A DNA stretch of 64,000 nt from Mogibacterium sp. (GCA_017405845.1 JAFQZQ010000019.1:1-64000); one strand, 5' to 3'; positions 19,109 to 28,517 are shown, counted from the first letter of the stretch. Made by a program: numbers and translations. Notes: generated from the letters alone by a model not told the origin.

Positions 19109-21379
19109 CTACGCCTCCTCTCTGTATGTTCCCATGGCTGAGCTTCTGAAAATGGATCTCATGAAGCGGCCGGAGATAAGTACCGACATAACAAGCAGTA
19201 TTGCTGCGAGTATTATGTAATCCCTCATGGTCAGATATGTAAGGTGATCCATCAGCTGAACGGAATTCACCACTCCGATGCGGTTCAGGTAAATGAAAAG
19301 TATGAAGAGCGCATACGAAATCATGCAGTCAAGGACCAGTTCGACCCTCATAATGCGTCGCGCAGGCTCCTTCCCCATTCCCAGCATCCTTAGAGTCGCA
19401 AAGTATACGCCTCTGGACTTCAGTATAAGCCTTATAACGAAATATGCTATGAAGAACACCGCCAGACATACTATTACGGCCATCGGCAGCTGTATTATGC
19501 TTACAATCTCCTCATTCATGTAGTTGTTGATATGATCTTTCAGCACCAGCGCATGGTAGCCGCCTCTTTCGAGCATGTCTTTCATACCTTCAAGGTTTTT
19601 AGTGTCGTCAACGAATACGGATGCCTGGAAGCTGCCCTTTTCATAGAGTCTCCTGAAATCCATTTCATTGATGTATACCTCGCCGTCATGCTCTGCAAGG
19701 TTTTTGAGTCCAGTCTTTCTCTCGAAAGTCTTCTCGCCGTATGTGCCCATGATCATGAGAGTCAGTTCCTGATCGTAGTACAGAGCCTTGGCGCGCAGCT
19801 GCATTTCCTTGCCTGCAGCATATCCGTCCTTGAACATCGGGTCATAGCTTGTCGGCAGCAGTATGTATCCTTCAGGCACATTATCATTTACGTTCAGTCC
19901 TCCCATGCCCGGATACACAGTTTGCTCCGTTCCGTTTATCATCATGGTTGTTGTGCTGTTTGTCGCGTACATTCCCTTACGGACTTCCGCAATAAGAGGA
20001 TCGGAGAAATAGATCATACTGTTCTCCGAATACATGGAATCGCTGTCTTCACCTGACCCGAGAAAAACGATTCCCGCTATCTTGACCTTTTGTTCTTTTC
20101 CTCCGTCTGTCGATACTTTAAATGACTTACCGATAAGGTCCTCCGGGTTCTCTCCGAATGTCCAGCCATCATCATATCCCGACAGCACGACCTCATCGTC
20201 AGCCTGAGGAAGGCCTCCGATGTCAGGGGTCTGTTCAAGATTGTTTATGTTAAGCACATATCCGTAAAAAGAGAAATCCTTGTTCTCGATAAATACCGAA
20301 GAATCATACATTATGTCTTCGCGGATAAGCTTTTCTACATGCGGGGCATTTTCGAGCGCCTCATAATCGGCTTTAGTGAAGGCGCTCTTATCCTGTTTCT
20401 CTACAACTACTCTTTTCGGATCATAGTTCGTGAAGTAGTTGTTCCAGCCCACCTCAGAAACAGTATCCTTCTGCTTTTTGACAGAAACATACTGCGCGCT
20501 CACTGCGGTGACTACAAACAGGAACACCAGAAGAAGAAGCAGGAACTTAGCCGGGAGATTGAATGTATTTCTCACACCCAGCTTCAGCTGTGTACCGTAA
20601 GTAATGCTCTTCTTCTTTGTTTTTTTCTCTGTCCTTTTCTCTGCTCTTGCACTTCTGCGTCCGTATTCAGGGAGCGCTTCTCCGGCAAACCCTGCGGTTG
20701 CAGCACCTGTATCTTCAACTATTTTGCCATCATGCATTTTTATAATGCGTGTAGCGTGATCTTTAAACTGTTCGTAATTGTGCGTGACCACAATGACCAG
20801 TTTATCTGAGGCGATATCCGTCAGAAGTTCCACTATGCCTTCGGCAGATTCACTGTCGAGATTTCCTGTAGGCTCGTCTGCTACCAGTATTTTTGTATCC
20901 TTTGCCAGTGCACGGGCGATAGCCACGCGCTGTTTCTGACCTCCGGAAAGCTTGGATACCTTGCGGTTTCTGAACTCATAAAGTCCCACTTTCCTGATGA
21001 TGTCGTTCACCTTTTTTCTGATCTCTGCCGGCTCATAGCCGTCGATCTGCATGGCAAGCGCAACGTTCTGATATACCGTATAGCTGGATACAAGATTGAA
21101 GCTCTGGAAAATGCATGAGATGTATTGCTGTCTGTATCCTTCGAAGTCCGATGCAGTGTAGTGACTGGTCTCATTGCCCTCTATATACATCTCGCCTTCT
21201 TCATAGGTATCAAGGCCTGAGATGACGTTAAGCAGAGTCGATTTGCCGCTGCCCGATTCTCCTGTGATTACCACAAATTCGCCGGCGTCGAGATCCAGAT
21301 TGACCCTGGATATGCCGCTGGCAATTATGCCTTTGCTATAGTAGTATTTTGAGACGTTTTTAAGTCTTATCATTCCCAT
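19109..21379 (-). CDS. ABC transporter, fused ATPase and FtsX/MacB-like permease (first of pair)
   Basis: 756 residues with the same architecture as the following gene. The ATPase has Walker [33 protein letters not shown] and VVTHNYE. A first helix lies near 277-297, then a large extracellular part and three helices near 635-745. GGAGGGG lies 7 nt before the ATG. Two such four-helix halves encoded side by side suggest an obligate heterodimer with two ATPases and eight helices. The unit ends with lacZ or a secreted protein rather than a two-component system, so a BceAB-type antibiotic sensor is not indicated. Confidence 0.85.
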   Translation of the reverse strand: MGMIRLKNVSKYYYSKGIIASGISRVNLDLDAGEFVVITGESGSGKSTLLNVISGLDTYEEGEMYIEGNETSHYTASDFEGYRQQYISCIFQSFNLVSSYTVYQNVALAMQIDGYEPAEIRKKVNDIIRKVGLYEFRNRKVSKLSGGQKQRVAIARALAKDTKILVADEPTGNLDSESAEGIVELLTDIASDKLVIVVTHNYEQFKDHATRIIKMHDGKIVEDTGAATAGFAGEALPEYGRRSARAEKRTEKKTKKKSITYGTQLKLGVRNTFNLPAKFLLLLLVFLFVVTAVSAQYVSVKKQKDTVSEVGWNNYFTNYDPKRVVVEKQDKSAFTKADYEALENAPHVEKLIREDIMYDSSVFIENKDFSFYGYVLNINNLEQTPDIGGLPQADDEVVLSGYDDGWTFGENPEDLIGKSFKVSTDGGKEQKVKIAGIVFLGSGEDSDSMYSENSMIYFSDPLIAEVRKGMYATNSTTTMMINGTEQTVYPGMGGLNVNDNVPEGYILLPTSYDPMFKDGYAAGKEMQLRAKALYYDQELTLMIMGTYGEKTFERKTGLKNLAEHDGEVYINEMDFRRLYEKGSFQASVFVDDTKNLEGMKDMLERGGYHALVLKDHINNYMNEEIVSIIQLPMAVIVCLAVFFIAYFVIRLILKSRGVYFATLRMLGMGKEPARRIMRVELVLDCMISYALFILFIYLNRIGVVNSVQLMDHLTYLTMRDYIILAAILLVMSVLISGRFMRSIFRSSAMGTYREEA

Positions 21380-21462
21380 CAGGGTACCCCTCCGTTAGCA
21401 TTTTCTAACCAGATGATTATAACACGGAGGTGCTGACGAAATACCTTTTTTAAACAATAATA

Positions 21463-21497
21463 AAGAAGGCATCCTGATTAGCTCAGGATGCCTTCCA
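21463..21497 (-). terminator. Terminator of the transaldolase-transketolase operon
   Basis: A 13-bp stem GAAGGCATCCTGA / TCAGGATGCCTTC with a 5-nt loop. On the minus strand it is followed by TTTATTATTG. Confidence 0.85.
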
Positions 21498-21507
21498 TGC
21501 GTTCAGA

Positions 21508-22161
21508 TTATTCTCCGAATACTGCTATGTAATCCTTCTTGAATTTCTCAATTCCGATATCCGTCAGCGGATGCTTGATCATCTTCTCGAGTACACCGTA
21601 AGGAACTGTAGCAATGTCTCCTCCGGCAAGTGCGCAGTCCGTTACATGGATCGGATTTCTTACGCTGGCACAGATGATCTGTGTCTCGATATCTGCCACA
21701 GCGAAGATGTCTGCGATCTCTCTGATAAGGTCAACTCCTCTGACCGAGATGTCATCGAGTCTTCCGAGGAATGGTGATACATATGTTGCACCGGCTCTTG
21801 CAGCGAGCAGCGCCTGGTTGGCAGTGAAGATCAGTGTTACGTTGGTCTTTATGCCTTCAGCCGACAGCACCTTGACCGCCTTGAGTCCCTCTGCCGTCAT
21901 AGGAATCTTTACAACCATATTCGGGTGAATAGCTGCAATTTCACGACCTTCAGCAATCATTCCCTCAGCGTCAGTGGTAGTAGCCTTTACCTCTCCGCTT
22001 ATCGGGCCGTCTACTATCTCAGTGATCTCCTTTATTACCTCTTTGAAGTCCCTTCCCTCTTTGGCAATCAGCGATGGGTTTGTGGTTACACCACATATAA
22101 TGCCCATGTCATTGGCTTTTCTTATATCCTCTACTTTCGCTGTGTCAATGAAGAATCTCAT
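21508..22161 (-). CDS. Transaldolase / fructose-6-phosphate aldolase
   Basis: 217 residues, the small single-domain TalC/FSA class. Motifs are [30 protein letters not shown], the Schiff-base lysine in [13 protein letters not shown] (about residue 83) and SPFLGRLDD. It interconverts fructose-6-phosphate, erythrose-4-phosphate and sedoheptulose-7-phosphate, or cleaves F6P. Members of this size often act as transaldolase in Firmicutes, and the split transketolase just upstream in the operon favours that. GAGGAGGAG precedes the ATG. Confidence 0.9.
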   Translation of the reverse strand: MRFFIDTAKVEDIRKANDMGIICGVTTNPSLIAKEGRDFKEVIKEITEIVDGPISGEVKATTTDAEGMIAEGREIAAIHPNMVVKIPMTAEGLKAVKVLSAEGIKTNVTLIFTANQALLAARAGATYVSPFLGRLDDISVRGVDLIREIADIFAVADIETQIICASVRNPIHVTDCALAGGDIATVPYGVLEKMIKHPLTDIGIEKFKKDYIAVFGE

Positions 22162-22188
22162 CGTAACTCCTCCTCTTTTAGCTAACAG

Positions 22189-23127
22189 TTATTTCAGCCA
22201 CTCTTTTACAGTAGCAACTATGTTTTCTGCAGAGAGACCGAAGTCCTTAAGCAGGTCAGCTGCAGGTCCTGAATGACCGAACTCATCATTTACACCAATG
22301 CGGCGTACAGGCGTCGGCAGCTTTTCGCTGAGAAGTGCACTTACAGCTTCGCCGAGTCCTCCGATGATCGAATGCTCCTCGCATGTTACGATCTTTCCGC
22401 ACTCTTCCGCTGCCTTGAGCACGAGCTCTTCATCAAGCGGTTTGATAGTGGCCATGTTGATGACTCTCGCATTGATGCCCTCAGCGCGGAGCTCTTCTCC
22501 TGCCTTCATGGCTTCACATACCATCAGGCCTGTAGCGATGATAGCGATATCGGTTCCATCCTGAAGCACCTCTCCCTTACCGATTTCGAATTTATAATCC
22601 TCATCGTGGAATACAGGAACGCCGGAACGTCCGAATCTGAGATAAACCGGACCCTCAAACTCATATGCCGCCTTTACTGCCGCGCGTGCTTCAACATCAT
22701 CAGAAGGTACGATAACCGTCATACCCGGAATGCTGCGCATCAGAGCGAAGTCCTCGCAGCACTGATGGGATGCTCCGTCCTCTCCTACGGAAATACCGCC
22801 GTGTGTAGCGCCGATCTTTACGTTCAGATGAGGATATCCTATAGAGTTGCGTACCTGCTCAAATGCTCTGCCGGCGGCAAACATAGCGAATGTAGATGCG
22901 AACGGCACCATTCCCATTGAAGCTATGCCGGCAGCAACTGCCATCATGTTACCTTCTGCAATACCGCAGTCAAAATGTCTGTCAGGGAATTCCTTTTTAA
23001 ATGTGCTCGTCTTGGTAGCTCCTGCAAGGTCAGCATCAAGAACGACAACATCTGCATGCTCACGTCCCAGTTCTACAAGGGCATTGCCATAACTTTCTCT
23101 TGTTGCGATCTTCTTGATATCTGCCAT
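22189..23127 (-). CDS. Transketolase, C-terminal subunit
   Basis: 312 residues from the ATG (MADIKKIATR), chosen because GGAGG lies 9 nt upstream and the alternative start 66 nt earlier lies inside the preceding gene. It carries the pyrimidine-binding and C-terminal domains of transketolase: AGIASMGMVPFASTFA, HGGISVGEDGASHQ, MIVPSDDVEARAAV and EEHSIIGGLG. It forms an active thiamine-diphosphate enzyme with the N-terminal subunit. It starts 1 bp after that gene's stop, so translation is probably coupled. Confidence 0.92.
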   Translation of the reverse strand: MADIKKIATRESYGNALVELGREHADVVVLDADLAGATKTSTFKKEFPDRHFDCGIAEGNMMAVAAGIASMGMVPFASTFAMFAAGRAFEQVRNSIGYPHLNVKIGATHGGISVGEDGASHQCCEDFALMRSIPGMTVIVPSDDVEARAAVKAAYEFEGPVYLRFGRSGVPVFHDEDYKFEIGKGEVLQDGTDIAIIATGLMVCEAMKAGEELRAEGINARVINMATIKPLDEELVLKAAEECGKIVTCEEHSIIGGLGEAVSALLSEKLPTPVRRIGVNDEFGHSGPAADLLKDFGLSAENIVATVKEWLK

Positions 23128-23128
23128 A

Positions 23129-23974
23129 TTACATCGCCTCCACTTCTTCGAGCTGCTTTCCGAGTTCTCCCATCGCCTGTTCGTATTGCACATCGTTAGG
23201 CGCCTTGCCGTGCCATCCTGCCTGGTCTTCCATGAAGCTTACTCCCTTACCCTTGAGGGTCTTCATGATGATAGCGGTCGGCACGCCCTTTGTCTCTCTG
23301 GCTGCGTTCATAGCTGCCTCGATCTGATCAAAGTCATGGCCATCGATCTCTACAACATTGAGACCAAACGCTTTGAACTTGTCAGGGATAGGATATGGAT
23401 CGATAACATCTGCGATTCTTCCGTCAATCTGGAGATCATTGTTGTCTACGATAACACAGAGATTGTCAAGCTCATAGTGATGTGCAAACATCATTGCCTC
23501 CCACACCTGACCTTCTTCGATTTCTCCGTCTCCAAGCAGTGTGTATACTCTCAGATCTTTGCCCTGCTTCTTGGCTGCAAGCGCCATTCCTGCAGCAGCG
23601 GATACACCCTGTCCGAGGGAACCCGTGGACATGTCTACTCCCGGAGTTTCGTTCATGTTAGGATGTCCCTGCAGGCGGCTTCCGATATGTCTGAGGGTCT
23701 TCAGCTCTTCTACAGGGAAGAAGCCTCTCTGCGCCAGCACAGAATACAGTCCAGGTGCAGTATGCCCCTTGGAGAGAACGAATCTGTCCCTGTCAGGATC
23801 CTTAGGATTCTCAGGATCAATATTCATTTCCTTGAAATACAGATATGTGTAAACATCCGCAGCAGACAGGCTTCCACCCGGATGACCCGACTTGGCGGCA
23901 TGAGTACCCTCGATGATACCCATTCTCACCTTGCAGGCGGTTTTCATCAATTCTTTCTTTTCTGTTTCTGTCAT
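23129..23974 (-). CDS. Transketolase, N-terminal subunit
   Basis: 281 residues from the ATG (MTETEKKELM); the upstream in-frame codons contain the SD AAGGAGG itself. It is the thiamine-diphosphate-binding half: SGHPGGSLSAADVYTYLYF, SKGHTAPGLYSVL, GSLGQGVSAAAGMALA and LLGDGEIEEGQVWEAM, with the GDG-N motif completed by NNDLQIDG. With the following subunit it transfers two-carbon ketol units in the non-oxidative pentose phosphate pathway. First gene of the three-gene operon. Confidence 0.92.
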   Translation of the reverse strand: MTETEKKELMKTACKVRMGIIEGTHAAKSGHPGGSLSAADVYTYLYFKEMNIDPENPKDPDRDRFVLSKGHTAPGLYSVLAQRGFFPVEELKTLRHIGSRLQGHPNMNETPGVDMSTGSLGQGVSAAAGMALAAKKQGKDLRVYTLLGDGEIEEGQVWEAMMFAHHYELDNLCVIVDNNDLQIDGRIADVIDPYPIPDKFKAFGLNVVEIDGHDFDQIEAAMNAARETKGVPTAIIMKTLKGKGVSFMEDQAGWHGKAPNDVQYEQAMGELGKQLEEVEAM

Positions 23975-24057
23975 AACGCCTCCTTTTTTGCTAAACACTC
24001 TGATATTTATTTTATCAGTTTGGCATACCTAATTAAATACTAATCGATTACTGTTAA

Positions 24058-25416
24058 TCAGTTTTTCATACTCTGAAGAGGTGCAGGTATACGGCCTCCT
24101 CTGTTTATCATTTTAGCCGGTGACTTTGTCCGCACAGCCATTACCGGTCCGTATCCGAGAAGACCTCCGAAGTTGAGCTCCTCGCCGCTTTTAAGGCCTA
24201 CCGCAGGGATGACCCTAACGGCTGTGGTCTTGGAATTGACCATTCCGATGGCTGCCTCATCAGCTATAATTGCGGAAATGACCTCCGGAGTTGTATCTCC
24301 CGGAATCACTATCATGTCGAGTCCGACCGAGCACACTGCAGTCATTGCTTCAAGCTTCTCAAGCGAGAGCGTGCCTTCTCTGGCAGCGCTGATCATTCCT
24401 TCATCTTCGCTTACAGGAATGAATGCGCCAGACAGTCCTCCTACGCTCGAAGATGCCATGACACCGCCCTTCTTTACCGCATCGTTCAGCATCGCCAGAG
24501 CTGCTGTTGTACCATGAGCGCCGCACTGCTCAAGACCTATCTCTTCGAGTATGTGTGCTACTGAATCTCCGATTGCAGGTGTAGGTGCAAGTGAGAGATC
24601 CACTATGCCGAAGCGGGTATTGAGCATGGATGCAGCTTCAGAACCTACAAGCTGTCCCACTCTCGTTATCTTGAACGCCGTCTTCTTTATTGTCTCTGCA
24701 ACCTCATCAAGAGGAGCATCTTCCGGCATGCTTGCGAGCACTGACCTTACGACTCCCGGTCCGGATACTCCAACACTGACCACGTGGTCCGCTTCCCCTA
24801 TGCCGTGAAAAGCTCCGGCCATGAATGGGTTATCATCGACTGCATTGCAGAAAACCACAAGCTTAGCTGCACCTATGCACTGCCTGTCAGCAGTCAGTTC
24901 AGCTGCTTCCTTAACCTTTACTCCCATCAGCTTTACAGCATCCATGTTGATGCCGGCTCTTGTAGAACCGACATTGACAGACGAGCACACCAGCTCAGTC
25001 TCACAGAGGGCCCGCGGAATGGACTCAATAAGTTCTCTGTCGCCTGCTGCGAATCCTTTCTGTACCAATGAAGAATAGCCGCCGATGAAATCGATGCCTA
25101 TCTCGTGCGCAGCGCGGTCAAGCGCTTTTGCATACAGCACCGGATCTCCGCCTGAAACACCTGCCAGCATGGCGATTGGTGTTACACTGACTCTCTGGTT
25201 CACGATAGGAATGCCGTATTTCTCTTCTATCGTGTCTGCGGTCTGCACGAGATTGCCCGCGAGCCTGCAGATCTTGTCATATACCTTTGTGCATGATTTT
25301 CCGATATCTGAATCTGCGCAATCCAGCAGCGAGATTCCCATGGTCGTTGTACGGATATCCAGATTATGGTCTCTGATCATGGATATTGTTTCCATGATAT
25401 CGCTTGTTCTATACAT
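24058..25416 (-). CDS. UPF0210 family protein (DUF711)
   Basis: 452 residues from the ATG ([13 protein letters not shown]) with AAGGGGAAG upstream; a 13-codon longer frame would run into the upstream gene. It matches the widespread PFL-like UPF0210 family: [44 protein letters not shown] and the C-terminal [13 protein letters not shown]. The biochemical function is not established. It is almost always paired with a small ACT-domain protein, as here (16-bp gap), which suggests amino-acid-linked regulation. Confidence 0.85.
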   Translation of the reverse strand: MYRTSDIMETISMIRDHNLDIRTTTMGISLLDCADSDIGKSCTKVYDKICRLAGNLVQTADTIEEKYGIPIVNQRVSVTPIAMLAGVSGGDPVLYAKALDRAAHEIGIDFIGGYSSLVQKGFAAGDRELIESIPRALCETELVCSSVNVGSTRAGINMDAVKLMGVKVKEAAELTADRQCIGAAKLVVFCNAVDDNPFMAGAFHGIGEADHVVSVGVSGPGVVRSVLASMPEDAPLDEVAETIKKTAFKITRVGQLVGSEAASMLNTRFGIVDLSLAPTPAIGDSVAHILEEIGLEQCGAHGTTAALAMLNDAVKKGGVMASSSVGGLSGAFIPVSEDEGMISAAREGTLSLEKLEAMTAVCSVGLDMIVIPGDTTPEVISAIIADEAAIGMVNSKTTAVRVIPAVGLKSGEELNFGGLLGYGPVMAVRTKSPAKMINRGGRIPAPLQSMKN

Positions 25417-25432
25417 ATCTGCTTCCCCTTTT

Positions 25433-25708
25433 TTAGATTGTATGCATCGAGGCAAAAATGTTGTCGTGCATCACATGCACCTCTACAAGCGGAAGTGCTT
25501 CCTTGATGTTTTTTTCGAGCTGCTTTATAGTGCATTCCATCTCAGTTACGTCTATAAGCATGTTCATCGTAAAGAAGTCTCCCATGACTATCTGCGAAAC
25601 CTGAACGACGCTTGCCTTAGCATCTGCCACCGCAGTAGCTACCTTGGCAAGTATGCCTATAGCGTTTTTACCAACAACAGTCAGCACTGCATTCTCACTC
25701 TTCTTCAT
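25433..25708 (-). CDS. ACT domain protein (UPF0237)
   Basis: 91 residues from [20 protein letters not shown], chosen because GGAGG lies 8 nt upstream; an ATG 15 nt further upstream overlaps that SD. A single ACT domain ([20 protein letters not shown]) with a ligand-loop-like VGKNAIG. Small ACT proteins bind amino acids or folate-type ligands and regulate partners. Pairing with UPF0210 is conserved in many bacteria. It is the first gene of the pair. Downstream partner at 24058-25416. Confidence 0.85.
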   Translation of the reverse strand: MKKSENAVLTVVGKNAIGILAKVATAVADAKASVVQVSQIVMGDFFTMNMLIDVTEMECTIKQLEKNIKEALPLVEVHVMHDNIFASMHTI

Positions 25709-25746
25709 TGCTGTATCCTCCAATCATGAAATTATCAATGATTTTT

Positions 25747-25854
25747 CTATCTTATCCATTTGTGTGTTATCGTAGGCTCATCATAGCCCCAGTCTTCGGG
25801 GACTGCGTGAACAACAAGATCAAATCCGTTCTTTTTAAGCACTGCGGCTGATGT
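25747..25854 (-). pseudogene. C-terminal remnant of an unidentified gene
   Basis: A stop-to-stop frame of 35 codons reads like real protein, LKKNGFDLVVHAVPEDWGYD then EPTITHKWIR and a TAG. It has no start codon with SD and is preceded by a TAA and AT-rich sequence. It lies in the ~270 bp between the ACT gene and the left end of the island. I cannot name the family. It may be the tail of a gene lost in an earlier insertion or deletion at this tRNA locus. Confidence 0.35.
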
Positions 25855-25940
25855 TTATTATTAATTGTATCAAACTCACTATTTGTTTGTCTTCTTTAAT
25901 ATTCCTGCCTCCATTATTCCTGTCTTCCAAATTCCGATAA

Positions 25941-25971
25941 AAATAAAAAAGCCCGTTGGAATTCCAACGGG
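25941..25971 (-). terminator. Original tRNA-Ser terminator, now orphaned
   Basis: A perfect 20-bp palindrome CCCGTTGGAATTCCAACGGG (25952-25971), followed on the minus strand by TTTTTTATTT. It lies 5 bp outside attL, exactly where the end of the tRNA-Ser transcript would have been before integration. Confidence 0.8.
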
Positions 25972-25976
25972 TTTAT

Positions 25977-25999
25977 TGGCGGAGAGAGAGGGATTTGAA
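25977..25999. repeat. attL, 23-bp copy of the tRNA-Ser 3' end
   Basis: Identical over 23 bp to 32930-32952 (begins TGGCGGAGAGAGAGGGAT, ends TTGAA). It reproduces the tRNA T-loop, acceptor 3' strand and CCA without the rest of the tRNA. The sequences diverge at the next base on both sides. Confidence 0.9.
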
Positions 26000-26056
26000 G
26001 ATTTCAGCAAGTCTGGAAACGTTGAAATTTCAAGAAAGGAGTGACGTCCCTCTTTC

Positions 26057-26078
26057 AGTGTATCCAGAAGTGTATCCA
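26057..26078. repeat. Tandem 10-bp repeats near attL (possible integrase arm sites)
   Basis: AGTGTATCCA occurs at 26057-26066 and 26069-26078, a 12-bp period, about 60 bp inside attL. A different 10-bp repeat with the same 12-bp period lies at 32861-32882 near attR. Arm-type binding sites of tyrosine integrases are often such short direct repeats. The rest of the stretch up to 26278 holds nothing I recognise. Confidence 0.4.
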
Positions 26079-26278
26079 ACATAAAAAACAGCTACTAACT
26101 TGTATATTACTAACGTTTTTGGCATTCCCATACTCTTAAGTAACTCCTCTTTTGTTTTTCTGTCATTTATTGGCCAGGTATATCTTTATAACCTGTTTCA
26201 GGTGTCTCCTATACTCAAGGAACAACGATTGATTACTACCAGTTTAGCTTTAGTCCTCTTAATCTTGGCAGCATTTCA

Positions 26279-27253
26279 TTATTTACAGCTTCTGAATCGA
26301 ACCACTTTGGAAGTTCTGCATCTAAAAAACATCTCAATCAATTTGTTGACAAATTTCAAAACAGTAATCGGCCGTTCATCATAAAAACTCATAATTGGAA
26401 CAGCTTTCTCTCCATGAAAGTACTTGCATCGCAGTTGATAAGGAAGCCAAAAAAGGAATGTACCCACCGGATCTAGCTGATTTTTACCTATGCTCTCTTC
26501 TACTATGCATTTTGCTTCTTTCAAGTTCTTATCATCCCATTTGTTTCTTTCAATAGCTGATAATAGGGTGATTCTTCCCTCGTCATCCAATTTTTCAAGA
26601 ATCCCCATTAGTTGACCTCGTACCACATTCTTCATATTATTTGGCCCACTATTATACTTGTACCCATAATACGACGATATCACTTGCAACTGCTTCCATT
26701 CTTCTCGTATACCCTTTCTATATTCGGAAGACATGAATCCATAAAGTGCGTTCATTGCCATCCAGAAGTAGATAAATCTTTCTATCTCATAGTCTTTGGA
26801 TTTTGCCATTATTAAAGCAAATAGAGCTGCATACCTTCTGTCATAATTACTTTTTGCTGTATTTGCTATGGCTTCTTGAATCTTTTTATCACTCCATGAT
26901 TCCGGTAGATTGGTAGTTAAAGTGTCTGAAACCATTCTATTTAGGAGTGGCGCATCACCTTCATCTGCATCGTATATGCAGTCTGTCTTTTCATCAATAA
27001 ATACATCTATTCTTTTATATTTTAACGATTTACTATTATTCAATACACAAAGAAGTTCTGCCTTCCTAATGGCATCCCGTACAATTCCTTCTTTCAGCAA
27101 TTTGTCAGTTTGTGGTCTTTCATATGAAACATAGAATCCACTTGGAGACACTTTTAGTGCCACAGCTGTCTGCCCATAAATATATCTGACCAGATTATTT
27201 GATTGTAATACTGTTCCTGCCTTAATAACATATTTGCATTTTTTATTTGCCAT
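26279..27253 (-). CDS. Putative HEPN-domain ribonuclease (defence-type)
   Basis: 324 residues from MANKKCKYVIK; GGGG lies about 6 nt before this ATG, and a start 21 nt upstream lacks a site. The N-terminal ~110 residues are of unknown fold. The C-terminal part is helical with FIYFWMAMNALYGF and ends with LPYQLRCKYFHGEKAVP. This combination and the R-x4-H motif (Arg-Cys-Lys-Tyr-Phe-His) are characteristic of ApeA-like HEPN RNases that degrade RNA in phage-defence systems. It is AT-rich and the last gene before attL, a usual cargo position. No partner antitoxin is obvious. Assignment rests on motif reading. Confidence 0.55.
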   Translation of the reverse strand: MANKKCKYVIKAGTVLQSNNLVRYIYGQTAVALKVSPSGFYVSYERPQTDKLLKEGIVRDAIRKAELLCVLNNSKSLKYKRIDVFIDEKTDCIYDADEGDAPLLNRMVSDTLTTNLPESWSDKKIQEAIANTAKSNYDRRYAALFALIMAKSKDYEIERFIYFWMAMNALYGFMSSEYRKGIREEWKQLQVISSYYGYKYNSGPNNMKNVVRGQLMGILEKLDDEGRITLLSAIERNKWDDKNLKEAKCIVEESIGKNQLDPVGTFLFWLPYQLRCKYFHGEKAVPIMSFYDERPITVLKFVNKLIEMFFRCRTSKVVRFRSCK

Positions 27254-27347
27254 GATAACCCCTTTTATAAGCAATGGTAAAAAACAAGCAATACTACCGA
27301 ACTATAATTCTGGCACCTTGATTTGAAAAGGTGCCAGAATGTAACGT

Positions 27348-28427
27348 TTATTTAGCTTTTACCTTCTTAACAGCAGACCACTTTGAAACATGTACTGCTC
27401 CGCCAGATTTCTTGTAAGCTCTGACCCTTACATAATACGTTTTCTTGGATTTAAGCTTTGTGATTTTCTTCGATGCAGCTGTTCTCTTAGCAGTTACTGT
27501 CTTTACGCCAGTCTTGAAGGTCTTATCCAAACTATATTGAATCTGAATGGTTGCGATCTTCTTCTGGTTAGCCTTGCTGACTTTCTTCCACTTAATCGTT
27601 GCAGCCTTTTTCGCTGCTATTGGTGTAGTTATCTTCACAGCAGGAAGAGTTGGCTTCAACATAGCTATAGTCTGTTTTTCAGCATGTCCGCATACGCTAC
27701 ATGTACGCGTTTTCTGTCCTGCTGCAATCTCGGTAGCTGCTTTTGTTGTCTTCCATGCGCCATACTTGTGGCCAGTCTTTGGAATGACCTGCTCCGAACC
27801 TTCTTTGACTACATCGCATCTTGTGCAGTGCGTTGATTCAGTCCCGTCTTCTATACAGGTAGCTACCTTCTCTACAGTCGGTGTACTACTCCAATCATGT
27901 CCAAGCAATGGGATTGTTTCATTATCTTTTGTAGAATCACATCTTGCGCAATGGATCGATTGTGATCCCGAATCAGTGCATGTTGCAGCTTTGTCAATTG
28001 TAGGATTCTCGTTCCATGCATGGCCAAGTGCCGGGATCTCTTCAGCAATTGTATCGCCGCAAGCAGAGCAGACCTTTTCTCTTGATCCTGTAGTATCGCA
28101 GCTAGCTTCTTTCGTTGTCGACCAGTCTCCATATGAATGACCAGTAGCTGGTATTACCTGACTATCCGTCACAGCATTACAGTTCTTGCAATGTATTGAC
28201 TGGCTTCCATCTTGTGTACATGTAGCCTCAAGGTCAACTGTGAAATCATTCTCCCAATCGTGGCCGTGCGGATCAAGATTTTCTGACTCTATAGTTCCAC
28301 AGACCTCACACGTATGCTGCCTAAGGCCTTCATTTTCACAAGTGCTAGGAGTTATTTCAGCCCATTCTCCAAATGTGTGACCGAGTGCAGGAATCGCTGT
28401 TCTTGATCCTGTCCTTGTAGTAACCAT
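27348..28427 (-). CDS. Cys-rich repeat protein with C-terminal fibronectin-like domain
   Basis: 359 residues. Six repeats of about 40 residues, each beginning with GH-(T/D/S/A/K)-(F/W/Y) and holding one CxxC pair (CEVC, CKNC, CSAC, CARC, CTRC, CSVC), then a Lys-rich fibronectin type III-like domain (about 265-359). Such repeats are common in secreted surface proteins of Clostridia, but there is no signal peptide or anchor here. The ATG has no good SD; a perfect SD-ATG 58 bp upstream starts a different frame that overlaps it (28357-28485). A frameshifted or 5'-truncated gene is therefore possible. No function can be assigned. Confidence 0.6.
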   Translation of the reverse strand: MVTTRTGSRTAIPALGHTFGEWAEITPSTCENEGLRQHTCEVCGTIESENLDPHGHDWENDFTVDLEATCTQDGSQSIHCKNCNAVTDSQVIPATGHSYGDWSTTKEASCDTTGSREKVCSACGDTIAEEIPALGHAWNENPTIDKAATCTDSGSQSIHCARCDSTKDNETIPLLGHDWSSTPTVEKVATCIEDGTESTHCTRCDVVKEGSEQVIPKTGHKYGAWKTTKAATEIAAGQKTRTCSVCGHAEKQTIAMLKPTLPAVKITTPIAAKKAATIKWKKVSKANQKKIATIQIQYSLDKTFKTGVKTVTAKRTAASKKITKLKSKKTYYVRVRAYKKSGGAVHVSKWSAVKKVKAK

Positions 28428-28485
28428 CTGGCTTGATTTCTGTTGTAATCATGATGATTTCCGATTCTGTGTTGTGTTCTCCCAT
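28357..28485 (-). CDS. Small ORF (42 aa) overlapping the Cys-rich repeat gene
   Basis: GGAGGA and a 5-nt spacer precede ATG; the product starts MGEHNTESEIIMITTEIKPD and stops at 28357. It overlaps the start of the 359-codon frame by 71 bp in a frame shifted by one. Either this is a genuine mini-protein with translational coupling, or it is the true beginning of the repeat protein disrupted by a single-base change. No family recognised. Confidence 0.4.
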   Translation of the reverse strand: MGEHNTESEIIMITTEIKPDGYYKDRIKNSDSCTRSHIWRMG

Positions 28486-28517
28486 TTGTTTCCTCCTTGT
28501 GCTCTTGATTTTGATGT

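Noticed and set aside
26100..26384. Hydrophobic 94-codon frame at the left end of the island, possibly a small toxin
   Set aside because: TTG start without SD and overlaps the 3' end of the HEPN gene; no independent support.
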